This document shows, piece after piece, positions 33,575 to 41,669 of a DNA stretch of 64,000 nucleotides. The notes under the pieces are model-generated. The model was not told the DNA's origin. It did no database searches and saw nothing but the letters and a program-made list of their open reading frames with translations. Numbering within the stretch: the first letter of the stretch is position 1; each line of letters opens with the position of its first letter. This DNA comes from Streptomyces sp. NBC_00459 (GTDB lineage: Bacteria > Actinomycetota > Actinomycetes > Streptomycetales > Streptomycetaceae), in the NCBI RefSeq assembly GCF_036013955.1, contig NZ_CP107903.1, positions 2,604,001 to 2,668,000 of the forward strand, written 5' to 3'. The position numbers and the translations under genes are program-made.

Positions 33575-33907
33575 ATGGCCGATGACGACGTCTGGGCAGC
33601 GATCGACGACCTCTGGACCTGGCTCGACGCCAACGACGCGCACCCCGGCCGCGAAGGCCTCCTCCTGCGGATACTGAAGCTGTCCGAGGAGGTCGGCGAG
33701 GTCGCGCAGGCGGTGATCGGCGCGACCGGCCAGAACCCGCGCAAGGGGACCACCCACACCTGGGACGACGTCCGGTCGGAGCTGTGCGACGTCGCCCTGA
33801 CGGCACTGGTGGCCCTGCGCACCCTGACCCCGGACGCCCGGGAGGTCTTCACGACCCACCTGGAACGGGTCAGGGAACGCTCGCTGGGCGGCCCCCGCAT
33901 CACATGA
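33575..33907 (+). CDS. MazG-like nucleotide pyrophosphohydrolase
   Basis: 110 residues, the all-alpha NTP-PPase fold. Metal-binding motif ExxE is in LSEEVGEVAQAV and the paired ExxD in SELCDVALTAL. ATG at 33575 has GGGAGG 8 bases upstream, so the extra codons of a longer frame from 33437 are not used. It presumably hydrolyses noncanonical (d)NTPs to monophosphates and PPi. Preceded by a GGAGAGACGT-type tandem-like stretch (33474-33560) of no known function. Confidence 0.85.
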   Translation: MADDDVWAAIDDLWTWLDANDAHPGREGLLLRILKLSEEVGEVAQAVIGATGQNPRKGTTHTWDDVRSELCDVALTALVALRTLTPDAREVFTTHLERVRERSLGGPRIT

Positions 33908-33995
33908 GTCCCGGGCGCGCGCCCGCACAGGCACACAAGAGCCGGTTGACGGGCACGAGTTGGTGCCCGCGCGCCGTGTTCGATTACCCGTTCGG

Positions 33996-34700
33996 TCAGA
34001 TGTAGCCTTCGCGCAAGGCATAGGCCACGGCATGCGCCCGATTGCGCAGATGCAGCCGGGTGGTGAGCCCATGCATCACGTTCTTGACCGTGCGCTCGGA
34101 GTAGGACAGCTTGCCTGCGATCTCCCCCGTGTCGAGCCCCTCGGCGACGAGGCGCAGGACATCGACCTCGCGCGGCGCGAGGCCCGAGGTGGGGGCACCG
34201 GGCTGGCCGGCCGCCGTGCGGTGCAGTGTGCCGACCTGGCTGATGAGCCGGCCGAGCAGGTCGGAGGGCAGGTCGCCGTCACCGCGGGCGGCGGCGAGTA
34301 CGGCCTGTGCCAGCCGGTGTCCGGTGGCCTCATGGCGCCAGACGATGGCTCCGACGCCGCACTCGATGACGTCCAGGAGCTCGTTCTCGCGCAGTACACC
34401 CACCACGAGAACGGCCTTGGCGCCCTCGCTGCGGACGAGCCGGCGCAGTCGGGACAGCGTGGCCTCGTCGAGGGTCTCGCTGACCAGCAGGGCCACGACA
34501 CCCGGCCCGCTGTCGGATTCCTCGCGGAGTTCGACCACCGGATGCTGCCGCAGCTGGCTGATCGCGCCGGCGCGTGAGATCGGGTCGGCCGCGTGCACGG
34601 CCACGGGTACGCGGCGCCCGGCTTCGGACGGCCCGGCACCGGCTCTTGTTCCGGCCGCGACCCCCGTGCCGGGACCTGTGGTGCGGAGTGTGGTGCGCAA
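33996..34700 (-). CDS. LuxR/NarL-type regulator with a degenerate receiver domain
   Basis: 234 residues. C-terminal helix-turn-helix GLAPREVDVLRLVAEGLDTG then KLSYSERTVKNVMHGL is canonical. The N-terminal domain (about 30-145) has receiver-like order, but the acceptor position in VVALLVSETL carries Ser in place of Asp and the switch Lys position is Arg in AIVWRHEAT, so it cannot be phosphorylated in the usual way. A protein-protein or ligand-controlled aspartate-less receiver is likely. Divergent from the LAL regulator at 34880 (179-bp gap). Confidence 0.85.
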   Translation of the reverse strand: MRTTLRTTGPGTGVAAGTRAGAGPSEAGRRVPVAVHAADPISRAGAISQLRQHPVVELREESDSGPGVVALLVSETLDEATLSRLRRLVRSEGAKAVLVVGVLRENELLDVIECGVGAIVWRHEATGHRLAQAVLAAARGDGDLPSDLLGRLISQVGTLHRTAAGQPGAPTSGLAPREVDVLRLVAEGLDTGEIAGKLSYSERTVKNVMHGLTTRLHLRNRAHAVAYALREGYI

Positions 34701-34879
34701 GAACTGCCCCCAGGGTCAGGTGCCGCCACCTTCGAGGGGTCGGTGGCAGACGTGCACAGCCCACACTTCTGTGACCCATGGGGCGCGCGCAATCGTGGAC
34801 CACCACGAGACACACCACGAGATCCGCCACCAGTTCGACCACGAGACCGGCCAGCACCTACCCAAGACAGGAGGCAGGC

Positions 34880-37837
34880 ATGCCACCCCCATCCCCATCC
34901 CCCGCGTCACCGTCAACTGCGTCCTCATCCTCACCCTCATCGCTGTATGAGCGCAGGGAGGCCCTGGCACTGGTGGCCGACGAGGCGGCACGCGCCCGCG
35001 AGGGTACGGGCCGTCTGGTCCTGCTGCGCGGCGCCACCGGCACCGGCCGCACCGCGCTCCTGGAGGCCGCCACCGAGCACGCGGAGGCGCACGGCATGCG
35101 CGTCCTGCGCGTCCGCTGCTCCACCGGGGGCGGCGCGAACAGCGTCCCCCTGGCCGCCGTAGAGCAACTGCTTTCCCCCCTACAGGAGTTGACCACCTCA
35201 CCCCCGCCCGGCCCTCCGTCCGAAGCCACCGGCGCTCCGGACGAGTCGCTGCCGCCCGCCGCCCGGCTCTGGCGGTTGCTGCGCGCGTACGCGGCCGAGG
35301 GTCCGGTGCTGGTCGCCGTGGACGACGTACACCTCGCGGACGAGAACTCGCGCTGCTGGCTGATCGAGGCGGCGCGCAGGGTGGACCGATTACCGGTACT
35401 GCTGCTGGTGACGGAGCGCAGCCAGTACGACGTGGACCCGCCGTCCGCCGGTCTGGTCCACACCCTCTCCCCCGCCCTCGTACGCACCCACACCCTCGCC
35501 CCGCTGAGCCACGACGCGGCGGCGCACCTAGTGCGTTCGATCGTCGGCGACGTACCCGAGCAGTGGGTGACCGACTACGTTCGGGCGGGTGCGGGCAACC
35601 CACTGCTCCTGCGCGCGCTGCTGGAGGACCTGAGCGCCACCACCGCCGCACCGGCCCCGCTGCCGGAGACGTGCGCGGCGCTGTATCCGGGGGCGTATCC
35701 GGCGGCGGTGTCCTGGTGGCTGGACTGCGCCGGAACGGCGACGGCCGAGACGGCGCGGGTGCTCGCCGCGCTGGACGAGCTGCCGGAGGGCGCCGACGCC
35801 GCCCTGTTCACCGAGACCGTGGACACCCTCGGAGCCGACCCGGCCCGGGTACGGGGCTGGCTGACCGCCATGCCCCGCCTCGGCATGCTGCGCTTCGGCG
35901 ACGACGGGCAGCCCCGCTACGCCCATCCGCTGCTGCGGGACGCGGTGCTCACGGGCTGGTGCGCCGCCGACCGGCAGGCGGCGCACGGGGCGGCGGCCGA
36001 GGCGATGCTGCGGCGCGGCGTCCCGACGCCGACGGTGGCCGAACTGCTGCTGCGCTCGGGCACGATGGGCGAGGTGTGGGCAACGGAGGTCCTGCTGGAC
36101 GCGGCGGGCGGCGCCGTCCGCGACGACCGTACCGACGACGCGGTGGTCCTGATGCGCCGGGCGCTGGACGAACCGATGTCGGACGGCCGCCGGGCCGAGG
36201 TGCTGACCGAACTGGGCTCGCTGGAGTTCGCGGCCGTACGTTCCTCGGCGGCCATCCCCCGCCTGACCGAGGCGATGCGCCTGCCCGGCCTGCCCCAGTA
36301 CCGCGTACAGGCGGCGGTGGCCCTGGGCACGGCGCTGGCCAGACGCGGCGAGGCCCGCGCGGCGGTGACCCTGCTCCACAACCTGGACGGCCAGTTGACG
36401 GACCACCCGGACCTGCTCCGCACGGTCCAGACGGCCTCGGCGCTCCTCTCCGACCACGACCAGACGATCCGCGAGGAGATGTACCGCCGGCTGCACGAGA
36501 CCGCCGAACACTCCCCGCAGGCACTCGGCCCCGCCGGCCGCGCCCTCCTCGTACGGTACGAGGCGACAGCGGGCCTGATCTCGGCGGACGCCGCCATGAA
36601 GCGCGTACGCGCCCTGCTGGCGGAGCCGGCCGGCCCACTGGCGGAACCCTTCCTCCTGGGTACGGCGGCGGCGGTGGCCCAGTGGGCCGACGAACTCGAC
36701 GAGGCCGAACGCCTGACGGACCGAGGCTTGACCGGCCAGCGCCCGACACTGCTCCACCCCATGCACGAGGCCTTGCTGAACGTACGCGCCGACATCGCCG
36801 CCGCCCGTGGGGACTACGGGCAACTGCTGAGCGACGAGGAGTCGTGGCGGCGGGACGGAACGGGGACCGGCGGCAGTCCTGGACCGGGGTTCGGATTCGG
36901 GTCGGAGTGGGTGGCCGGGCCCGGGGAAGCCCGGGCTCCCGCCGAGATCGGAACCGGAACCGCAACCGCGACCGCAACCGGCCACGGCAGCGGTGCCGGC
37001 ACCGGCACCGGGCCGACGAACGTCGAGGCGCACGTACTACTCGCGCTCGTCGAGACGGGCCGCCTCGACGAGGCGTGGCAGCTCGCCGACGCCTTCGACC
37101 TGCGGGAGGCGCACGACTCCTGGGAGTTGAACCGTTTCCTCTACGCGCGGGGAGTGGTGCGAGCCGCCTCCGGCGATCCGGCCGGCGCCCTGGGGGACTT
37201 CCTGGAGTGCGGACGCCGTCAGTCCGCCCGCGACGTGCTGAGCCCGGTGGTCACCCCCTGGCGGGCCGCCGCCGCACAGTGCCAACTGGCCCTCGGCCAC
37301 CCCCGGGAGGCGCTCGCGCTGGCCGAGGAGGAACTGCGGCTGGCCCGGGTGTGGAACACCCCACGTCTGGTGGGCCGTTCACTGCGGATACTCGGCACGG
37401 CGACGGGGGGTCGCCACGGCCTCGACCTGTCCGAGGAGGCGGTACGCATCCTGCGCGAAGCCGCTGTCGAAACGGAACTGATCCCGGCCCTGATCGCCCG
37501 GGGCCGTCAACTGACCGCCGCCGGCGAACGCTCCCGCGCCCGCAAGTCTCTGCGCGAAGCGGCCGAACGCGCCGAACACCTGGGCGCCGTGCGCCTGCGA
37601 TCCGCCGCCGACCAGTCCCTCCGCGAGGGCGGCGCCCGCCGTACGGCGACGACGACACTGACGGCGAGCGAGCGCCGAACAGCGGAACTCGCGGCGGAGG
37701 GCCGCACGAACACGGAGATCGCGGAACTGCTGCACGTGGCCCGCCGCACGGTGGAGACCCATCTGACCAGTGCCTACCGGAAGTTGGGCATCCGGCGGCG
37801 GGGCGAGCTGACGGCGGCGCTGGACCGGGCCCCGTAG
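34880..37837 (+). CDS. LAL-type (large LuxR-family ATP-binding) transcriptional regulator
   Basis: 985 residues. AAA-type ATP-binding region at the start, with Walker A GATGTGRTA at 51-59 in which the conserved Lys is Arg57, and Walker B VLVAVDDVHLAD about 145-155. A long helical middle region (TPR-like, about 400-900) includes a Gly/Ala/Thr low-complexity stretch about 670-710. The C-terminal LuxR helix-turn-helix is TASERRTAELAAEGRTNTEI then HVARRTVETHLTSAYRK. Start ATG 34880 with AGGAGG 5 bases upstream, not the longer frame from 34778. In-frame TTA at 35390-35392 makes bldA control possible. Likely activates a nearby or secondary-metabolism target. Confidence 0.9.
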   Translation: MPPPSPSPASPSTASSSSPSSLYERREALALVADEAARAREGTGRLVLLRGATGTGRTALLEAATEHAEAHGMRVLRVRCSTGGGANSVPLAAVEQLLSPLQELTTSPPPGPPSEATGAPDESLPPAARLWRLLRAYAAEGPVLVAVDDVHLADENSRCWLIEAARRVDRLPVLLLVTERSQYDVDPPSAGLVHTLSPALVRTHTLAPLSHDAAAHLVRSIVGDVPEQWVTDYVRAGAGNPLLLRALLEDLSATTAAPAPLPETCAALYPGAYPAAVSWWLDCAGTATAETARVLAALDELPEGADAALFTETVDTLGADPARVRGWLTAMPRLGMLRFGDDGQPRYAHPLLRDAVLTGWCAADRQAAHGAAAEAMLRRGVPTPTVAELLLRSGTMGEVWATEVLLDAAGGAVRDDRTDDAVVLMRRALDEPMSDGRRAEVLTELGSLEFAAVRSSAAIPRLTEAMRLPGLPQYRVQAAVALGTALARRGEARAAVTLLHNLDGQLTDHPDLLRTVQTASALLSDHDQTIREEMYRRLHETAEHSPQALGPAGRALLVRYEATAGLISADAAMKRVRALLAEPAGPLAEPFLLGTAAAVAQWADELDEAERLTDRGLTGQRPTLLHPMHEALLNVRADIAAARGDYGQLLSDEESWRRDGTGTGGSPGPGFGFGSEWVAGPGEARAPAEIGTGTATATATGHGSGAGTGTGPTNVEAHVLLALVETGRLDEAWQLADAFDLREAHDSWELNRFLYARGVVRAASGDPAGALGDFLECGRRQSARDVLSPVVTPWRAAAAQCQLALGHPREALALAEEELRLARVWNTPRLVGRSLRILGTATGGRHGLDLSEEAVRILREAAVETELIPALIARGRQLTAAGERSRARKSLREAAERAEHLGAVRLRSAADQSLREGGARRTATTTLTASERRTAELAAEGRTNTEIAELLHVARRTVETHLTSAYRKLGIRRRGELTAALDRAP

Positions 37838-37900
37838 CGGCGACTTCAGCCGAGTACAGCCACGACCAAAACGACGACAACAGCAACCACAACACGGACG

Positions 37901-38569
37901 TCAGGGGCGGCTGCCGGAAGTCACCGTCGCGAGCAGCCCGTTGATCACCAGAGTCGCCAACGTCTCTGCGGTGGCGACGAGTTGTTCCGGTGTGGCGGGG
38001 TGGGCCCTGCCCAGACGCCGGGCCAGCGGGACATCGATCATCCCGGCGATGGGCGGGATGATCGTGAAGAACAGAACGTCCATCGGGATGGGCGCCATCC
38101 GCCCGGCGGCCACCAGCCGGTCGATGCTGGGCACCAGGGTCTCCAGGGTGGGCCCGATGTAGTGCTCGTAGAGGTAGTCCAGCCGCTCGGTGTCCCGGGA
38201 GAGCTCGTCGACGAAGAGCCGACTGAGCTGCGGGGTGTCGACGGACGTCAGATAGAGACCGGTGATGATCCGACGCAGCCGCTCGGCGTCATCGGCCACG
38301 GGCTCCTCCAACGGCAGCTGGGCCAGCTGAGCCCCCAGCGCGAAATCGACCACCGCGCGCCAGAACGCCGCCTTGGACCCGTACCGGTCATTGATGAAGT
38401 TATGACTGACACCCAGTCGCCGGGCCAGCTCACGGGCGGAGGCCCGGTCGTATCCCAGCTCGGCGAAGGCCTCAAGCCCACGCTTCAGGATGTTCTCCTC
38501 GTCGGGCACGGCCCGGGTGTCGGCGCCGGGCCGCCCCGGCCGCCGCGCGGATTCGGCTGTAGCTCCCAT
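37901..38569 (-). CDS. TetR-family repressor of the adjacent exporter
   Basis: 222 residues from the ATG at 38569 with GGGAGG 7 bases upstream. Helix-turn-helix about 30-75: ILKRGLEAFAELGYDRASAR then RLGVSHNFINDRYGSK. C-terminal domain with TSVDTPQLSRLFVDELSRD. Divergent from the DHA2 exporter, and the operator-promoter at 38617-38648 lies between them, so it almost certainly represses the exporter and itself. Likely inducer: a substrate of the exporter. Confidence 0.92.
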   Translation of the reverse strand: MGATAESARRPGRPGADTRAVPDEENILKRGLEAFAELGYDRASARELARRLGVSHNFINDRYGSKAAFWRAVVDFALGAQLAQLPLEEPVADDAERLRRIITGLYLTSVDTPQLSRLFVDELSRDTERLDYLYEHYIGPTLETLVPSIDRLVAAGRMAPIPMDVLFFTIIPPIAGMIDVPLARRLGRAHPATPEQLVATAETLATLVINGLLATVTSGSRP

Positions 38570-38616
38570 GTCATTGCCTCCCGGACTGCCGACTGACTGA
38601 CCCAAGAACACCATAC

Positions 38617-38648
38617 TTGACGCCTGTCAGATTAAAGGTAATCTGACA
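38617..38648 (+). promoter_or_regulatory. Promoter and overlapping operator for the DHA2 exporter
   Basis: -35 TTGACG (38617-38622), 16-bp spacer, -10 TAATCT (38639-38644). TGTCAGATTA (38625-38634) and TAATCTGACA (38639-38648) are exact inverted repeats around AAGG, covering the spacer and -10. A further CCTGTCAGG lies at 38650-38658. Binding of the TetR protein here would block RNA polymerase. Confidence 0.85.
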
Positions 38649-38738
38649 CCTGTCAGGAGAGCTCGATCGACACACCCTCCGGCCCCACAGCGCCACGGCC
38701 GCCTCTCCTCCCCTTTCTCACCTCCCTCGGAGTTCGCC

Positions 38739-40253
38739 ATGTCCAAAATCTCCGCAGCAGACAAACCCGACGAGGCCACCGAGCCCACTCTCCAACCACC
38801 GGTGGAGGCACCTCCCCGCCACCGCTGGTGGATTCTGGCCGTCATCGGCGTGGCCCAGCTCATGGTGGTCCTGGACGCGACCATCGTGAACATCGCGCTG
38901 CCGTCCGCCCAGCAGGACCTGGGCTTCTCGGACGGCGACCGCCAGTGGATAGTCACCGCCTACGCCCTGGCCTTCGGCAGCCTGCTCCTGCTCGGCGGCC
39001 GGATAGCCGACCTGTTCGGCCGCAAGATGACCTTCCTGGTCGGCCTGGTCGGCTTCGCCGCCGCTTCCGCCGTCGGCGGGGCGGCAGGCAGCTTCGAGAT
39101 GCTCGTCGGCGCCCGCGCCGTACAGGGCCTGTTCGGCGCACTGCTCGCGCCCGCGGCCCTCTCCCTCCTCACCACGACATTCACCGACACCAAGGAACGC
39201 GCCAGGGCCTTCGGCGTGTACGGCGCGATCGCCGGCGCGGGCGGCGCCATCGGCCTGCTCCTGGGCGGCGTACTGACCGAGCACCTGGACTGGCGCTGGA
39301 CCCTGTACGTCAACATCGCCTTCGCCGCGGTCGCCTTCACCGGCGGCGCGATCCTCCTCAAGCGCACCACACGGGACAGGACCTCGAAGATCGACGTCCC
39401 CGGCGCGATACTCGTCTCGTCCGGCCTGTTCGGCCTGGTCTACGGCTTCTCCAACGCGGAGAGCCACGACTGGAGCTCGGTGCAGACCTGGGGCTGGCTG
39501 GCCGCGGGCGCGGCGCTACTGGCCGCGTTCACGTGGTGGCAGACACGCGCGAAGCACCCATTGCTCCCCCTGCGCGTCCTGCTCGACCGCAACCGCGGCG
39601 CGTCGTTCATCTCGGTCCTGCTGCTGGGCGCGGGCATGTTCGGCGTCTTCCTCTTCCTGACGTACTACCTCCAGCAGTCCCTGGGCTACACGCCCATCGA
39701 AACGGGCCTGGCCTTCCTCCCGATGATCGCCGGGCTGATGCTCGCCTCGACGGTGGCCACCACGGTGTTGGTCCCCCGTGTCGGCCCGAAGCCGATCGTC
39801 CCGCTGGGCATGGGCCTGGCCGCGGCAGGCATGGTCTGGCTGACGGGCCTCGACCTGACCAGCGGCTACGCCGGCGACATCATGCCTCCGCTGATCGTGG
39901 CGGGGCTGGGCCTGGGCCTGGTCATGGCTCCGGCGATGGCCCTGGCCACGGAAGGGGTGCGGGCGGAGGACGCGGGGGTGGCATCGGCGGCCGTGAACAC
40001 GATGCAGCAGATCGGTGGATCGCTGGGCACGGCGCTGCTGAACACCCTTTCCACCAGCGCCGTCACGAACTACATCGACGGCCGAAACCCCAAAGACCCG
40101 GCGGTACTTGCCCAGGCGGGCCTGGAGGGGTACTCCACGGCTTACTGGTGGTCGGCGGCGTTCTTCGCGGTGGGGCTGGTGGTCAGTGCCGTGCTTTACC
40201 GGCGGGGGGTGCCAGTGGCGGATCCGAACGCGGCACCGGTCGTACACATGTGA
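38739..40253 (+). CDS. DHA2-type (EmrB/QacA) 14-TM MFS drug exporter
   Basis: 504 residues. Family motifs: VLDATIVNIALPSAQQDLG (motif D1), GGRIADLFGRKMTFLVG (loop 2-3 motif A), ARAVQGLFGALLAPAAL and LGGVLTEHLDWRWTLYVNI (motif C). Fourteen hydrophobic segments. Under the control of the divergent TetR gene and the operator at 38617-38648. Exports a cationic or amphipathic drug by H+ antiport; which one is unknown. Confidence 0.95.
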   Translation: MSKISAADKPDEATEPTLQPPVEAPPRHRWWILAVIGVAQLMVVLDATIVNIALPSAQQDLGFSDGDRQWIVTAYALAFGSLLLLGGRIADLFGRKMTFLVGLVGFAAASAVGGAAGSFEMLVGARAVQGLFGALLAPAALSLLTTTFTDTKERARAFGVYGAIAGAGGAIGLLLGGVLTEHLDWRWTLYVNIAFAAVAFTGGAILLKRTTRDRTSKIDVPGAILVSSGLFGLVYGFSNAESHDWSSVQTWGWLAAGAALLAAFTWWQTRAKHPLLPLRVLLDRNRGASFISVLLLGAGMFGVFLFLTYYLQQSLGYTPIETGLAFLPMIAGLMLASTVATTVLVPRVGPKPIVPLGMGLAAAGMVWLTGLDLTSGYAGDIMPPLIVAGLGLGLVMAPAMALATEGVRAEDAGVASAAVNTMQQIGGSLGTALLNTLSTSAVTNYIDGRNPKDPAVLAQAGLEGYSTAYWWSAAFFAVGLVVSAVLYRRGVPVADPNAAPVVHM

Positions 40254-40358
40254 GACGGGCGGGGCTTGAGCGGGATCGGGTTGCTCGGCGGTTGTGGAAC
40301 GCCGGGCAACCTGATGCCGTTGATGGAATGCCCTGGTTTCGAACTGCCCGCGAGCCTG

Positions 40359-40382
40359 GAATCCGTACTAGAATCTGTACAG
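40359..40382. promoter_or_regulatory. Direct repeats before the Fic antitoxin gene, possible operator
   Basis: GAATCCGTACTA and GAATCTGTACAG follow each other directly (40359-40370, 40371-40382), and a third AATC word begins at 40383. They lie 32 bp before the antitoxin ATG, next to TATATG at 40395, and suit autoregulation by a Phd/YefM-like protein. Confidence 0.55.
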
Positions 40383-40413
40383 AATCAAGACTCTATATGG
40401 GTACGGTGACAGC

Positions 40414-40764
40414 ATGCAGATCCCCGAGGTCGTGACCGTCAGCGACGCGCGCACCAGACTGTCGCGGATCCTGACCGACCTGTCGGAGTCCGGTGCGGAT
40501 GCCGACCCGGTCCTGATCGGCGCCCACCGGAAGCCCCAGGCCGTCCTCCTCTCCGTCGAGGCTTTCGAGGCACTGAGCGGCCGGGCCGCGCGACGTACGG
40601 CCGTCGCCTCGGCCACCGGCTCCATCGCGGCAGAGGGGCTCCACGCCTCCGAGGCCTCCGACCGCGACACCGAGGCGTACATCAAGGGTGACGTCGACGC
40701 GGACACCCTGGTCGCCCGCGCGATCGCCCGCCACCAACAGACCGCGGAGCGACGAGCAGGGTGA
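40414..40764 (+). CDS. Hybrid antitoxin: Phd/YefM-like N-terminus with Fic-inhibitory motif
   Basis: 116 residues. The first half (about 1-60) has the Phd/YefM pattern VTVSDARTRLSRILTDL, VLIGAHRKPQAVLLSVEAFEAL, expected to dimerise and bind DNA. The second half contains SIAAEG at 70-75, matching the (S/T)xxxE(G/N) inhibitory motif of class I Fic antitoxins such as VbhA, whose Glu blocks the gamma-phosphate site of ATP. A helical ASDRDTEAYIKGDVDADTLV follows. Ends four bases into the toxin gene, so the two are co-translated. Combination inferred from motifs only. Confidence 0.7.
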   Translation: MQIPEVVTVSDARTRLSRILTDLSESGADADPVLIGAHRKPQAVLLSVEAFEALSGRAARRTAVASATGSIAAEGLHASEASDRDTEAYIKGDVDADTLVARAIARHQQTAERRAG

Positions 40765-41330
40765 ACGATCCGTACGCCATGCCCAACGGCGTGCTGCGCA
40801 ACAAGCTCGGTATCACCGACGATCAACTGCTCGCGGCAGCGGAGGCGGACATCACCCGGGCGCGCCTCGTCCTACTCGCCGAACGACCCCTGCCCGGCAC
40901 GTACGACCTGGACCACCTCCAGGCGTTCCATGCCACGATCTTCGGCGACATCTATCCCTGGGCAGGCGAGTTGCGCACCGTGAACATCGCCAAGCGCACA
41001 CCGTTCTGCCCGGCAGGAAACCTGGTGCCCTACGCCGGAGAGGTCTTCGGCCGCCTCGCCTCGTCCGGCCACCTACGGGATCTCCCCCGGCAGGAATTCG
41101 TCGTCCAACTCGCCGCACTGTACGGCGACCTGAACGTCCTCCACCCCTTCCGCGAGGGCAACGGCCGCACCCAGCGAGCCTTCCTGACCCAGCTCAGCGC
41201 CGACGCGGGCTACGACCTGAACTGGTCGACCCTGGACCCTCAACGCAACGAGGACGCCTCGGTGAAGAGCTTCCTCGGCGACAACAATCTGTCGGAGCGG
41301 CTGCTCGACGAGCTGGTCACCGCGAGCTGA
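40761..41330 (+). CDS. Fic-family toxin (AMP-transferase type)
   Basis: 189 residues. Complete active-site loop HPFREGNGRTQR at 128-139 with the catalytic His128, acidic Glu132 and ATP-binding Arg residues, in the HxFx(D/E)GNGRxxR pattern. The flap region DIYPWAGELRTVNIAKR lies upstream. The Fic domain fills the protein with no N-terminal inhibitory helix of its own, consistent with class I where the antitoxin supplies it. Start overlaps the antitoxin stop by four bases. Expected to transfer AMP to Ser/Thr/Tyr of an essential target. Confidence 0.92.
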   Translation: MNDPYAMPNGVLRNKLGITDDQLLAAAEADITRARLVLLAERPLPGTYDLDHLQAFHATIFGDIYPWAGELRTVNIAKRTPFCPAGNLVPYAGEVFGRLASSGHLRDLPRQEFVVQLAALYGDLNVLHPFREGNGRTQRAFLTQLSADAGYDLNWSTLDPQRNEDASVKSFLGDNNLSERLLDELVTAS

Positions 41331-41506
41331 CGCCCACCACTCCGGCTGGCGAGGAAGCTCTGAACAGGACGTCGCCCCTTGGGAACAACCACTTGGAACT
41401 GCACTTCGTGCATGTTTCCCAGGGGCTGGTGGCGGGCGTCGGCGGATCCGCTGCAGGGGCATGCCGGACAGCGGGGCCCGGCTTCAATTCCCGAGCATTG
41501 AATCGC

Positions 41507-41542
41507 CTCGAAGACCCGCTCGAAGACCCGCTCGAAGACCCG
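41507..41542. repeat. 12-bp tandem repeat, three identical units
   Basis: CTCGAAGACCCG repeated three times without a change (41507-41518, 41519-41530, 41531-41542). Confidence 0.9.
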
Positions 41543-41544
41543 GC

Positions 41545-41564
41545 GGCACCCGGGCCCGGGTGCC
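41545..41564. repeat. Perfect 20-bp palindrome
   Basis: GGCACCCGGGCCCGGGTGCC is its own reverse complement, and CGGCGG/CCGCCG flanks extend it imperfectly. May work as terminator for the convergent Fic and hydrolase genes. Confidence 0.75.
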
Positions 41565-41669
41565 CGATCTCGCCGCCGAGGGGCAGCTCGGGCCCCGCAC
41601 CGGGGCGATGCCGTCCGTGTCCGGCCTGATCGTGCTGGCCGACAGAGCACGGGGCACCGCCCCTGCTCC

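Larger units (their letters stand above)
41331..41669. other. 339-bp gap without a supported gene
   Basis: None of the frames in the gap looks like a protein. It holds a 12-bp tandem repeat (41507-41542) directly before a 20-bp palindrome (41545-41564). The stretch CTTCAATTCCC at 41482-41492 resembles a tRNA T-loop but no cloverleaf could be drawn. Gap lies between the Fic toxin and the convergent dienelactone hydrolase. Confidence 0.6.

Noticed and set aside
34778..34879. Upstream extension of the LAL gene from ATG 34778
   Set aside because: AGGAGG lies 5 bases before ATG 34880 and the extension has no family similarity.
38739..40435. 535-codon frame on the other plus-strand frame over the DHA2 exporter
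   Set aside because: Shadow of the well-supported exporter in another frame; Arg/Gly/Pro-rich.
41482..41492. T-loop-like word CTTCAATTCCC as a possible tRNA or tmRNA end
   Set aside because: No acceptor stem, anticodon arm or D-arm could be drawn around it.
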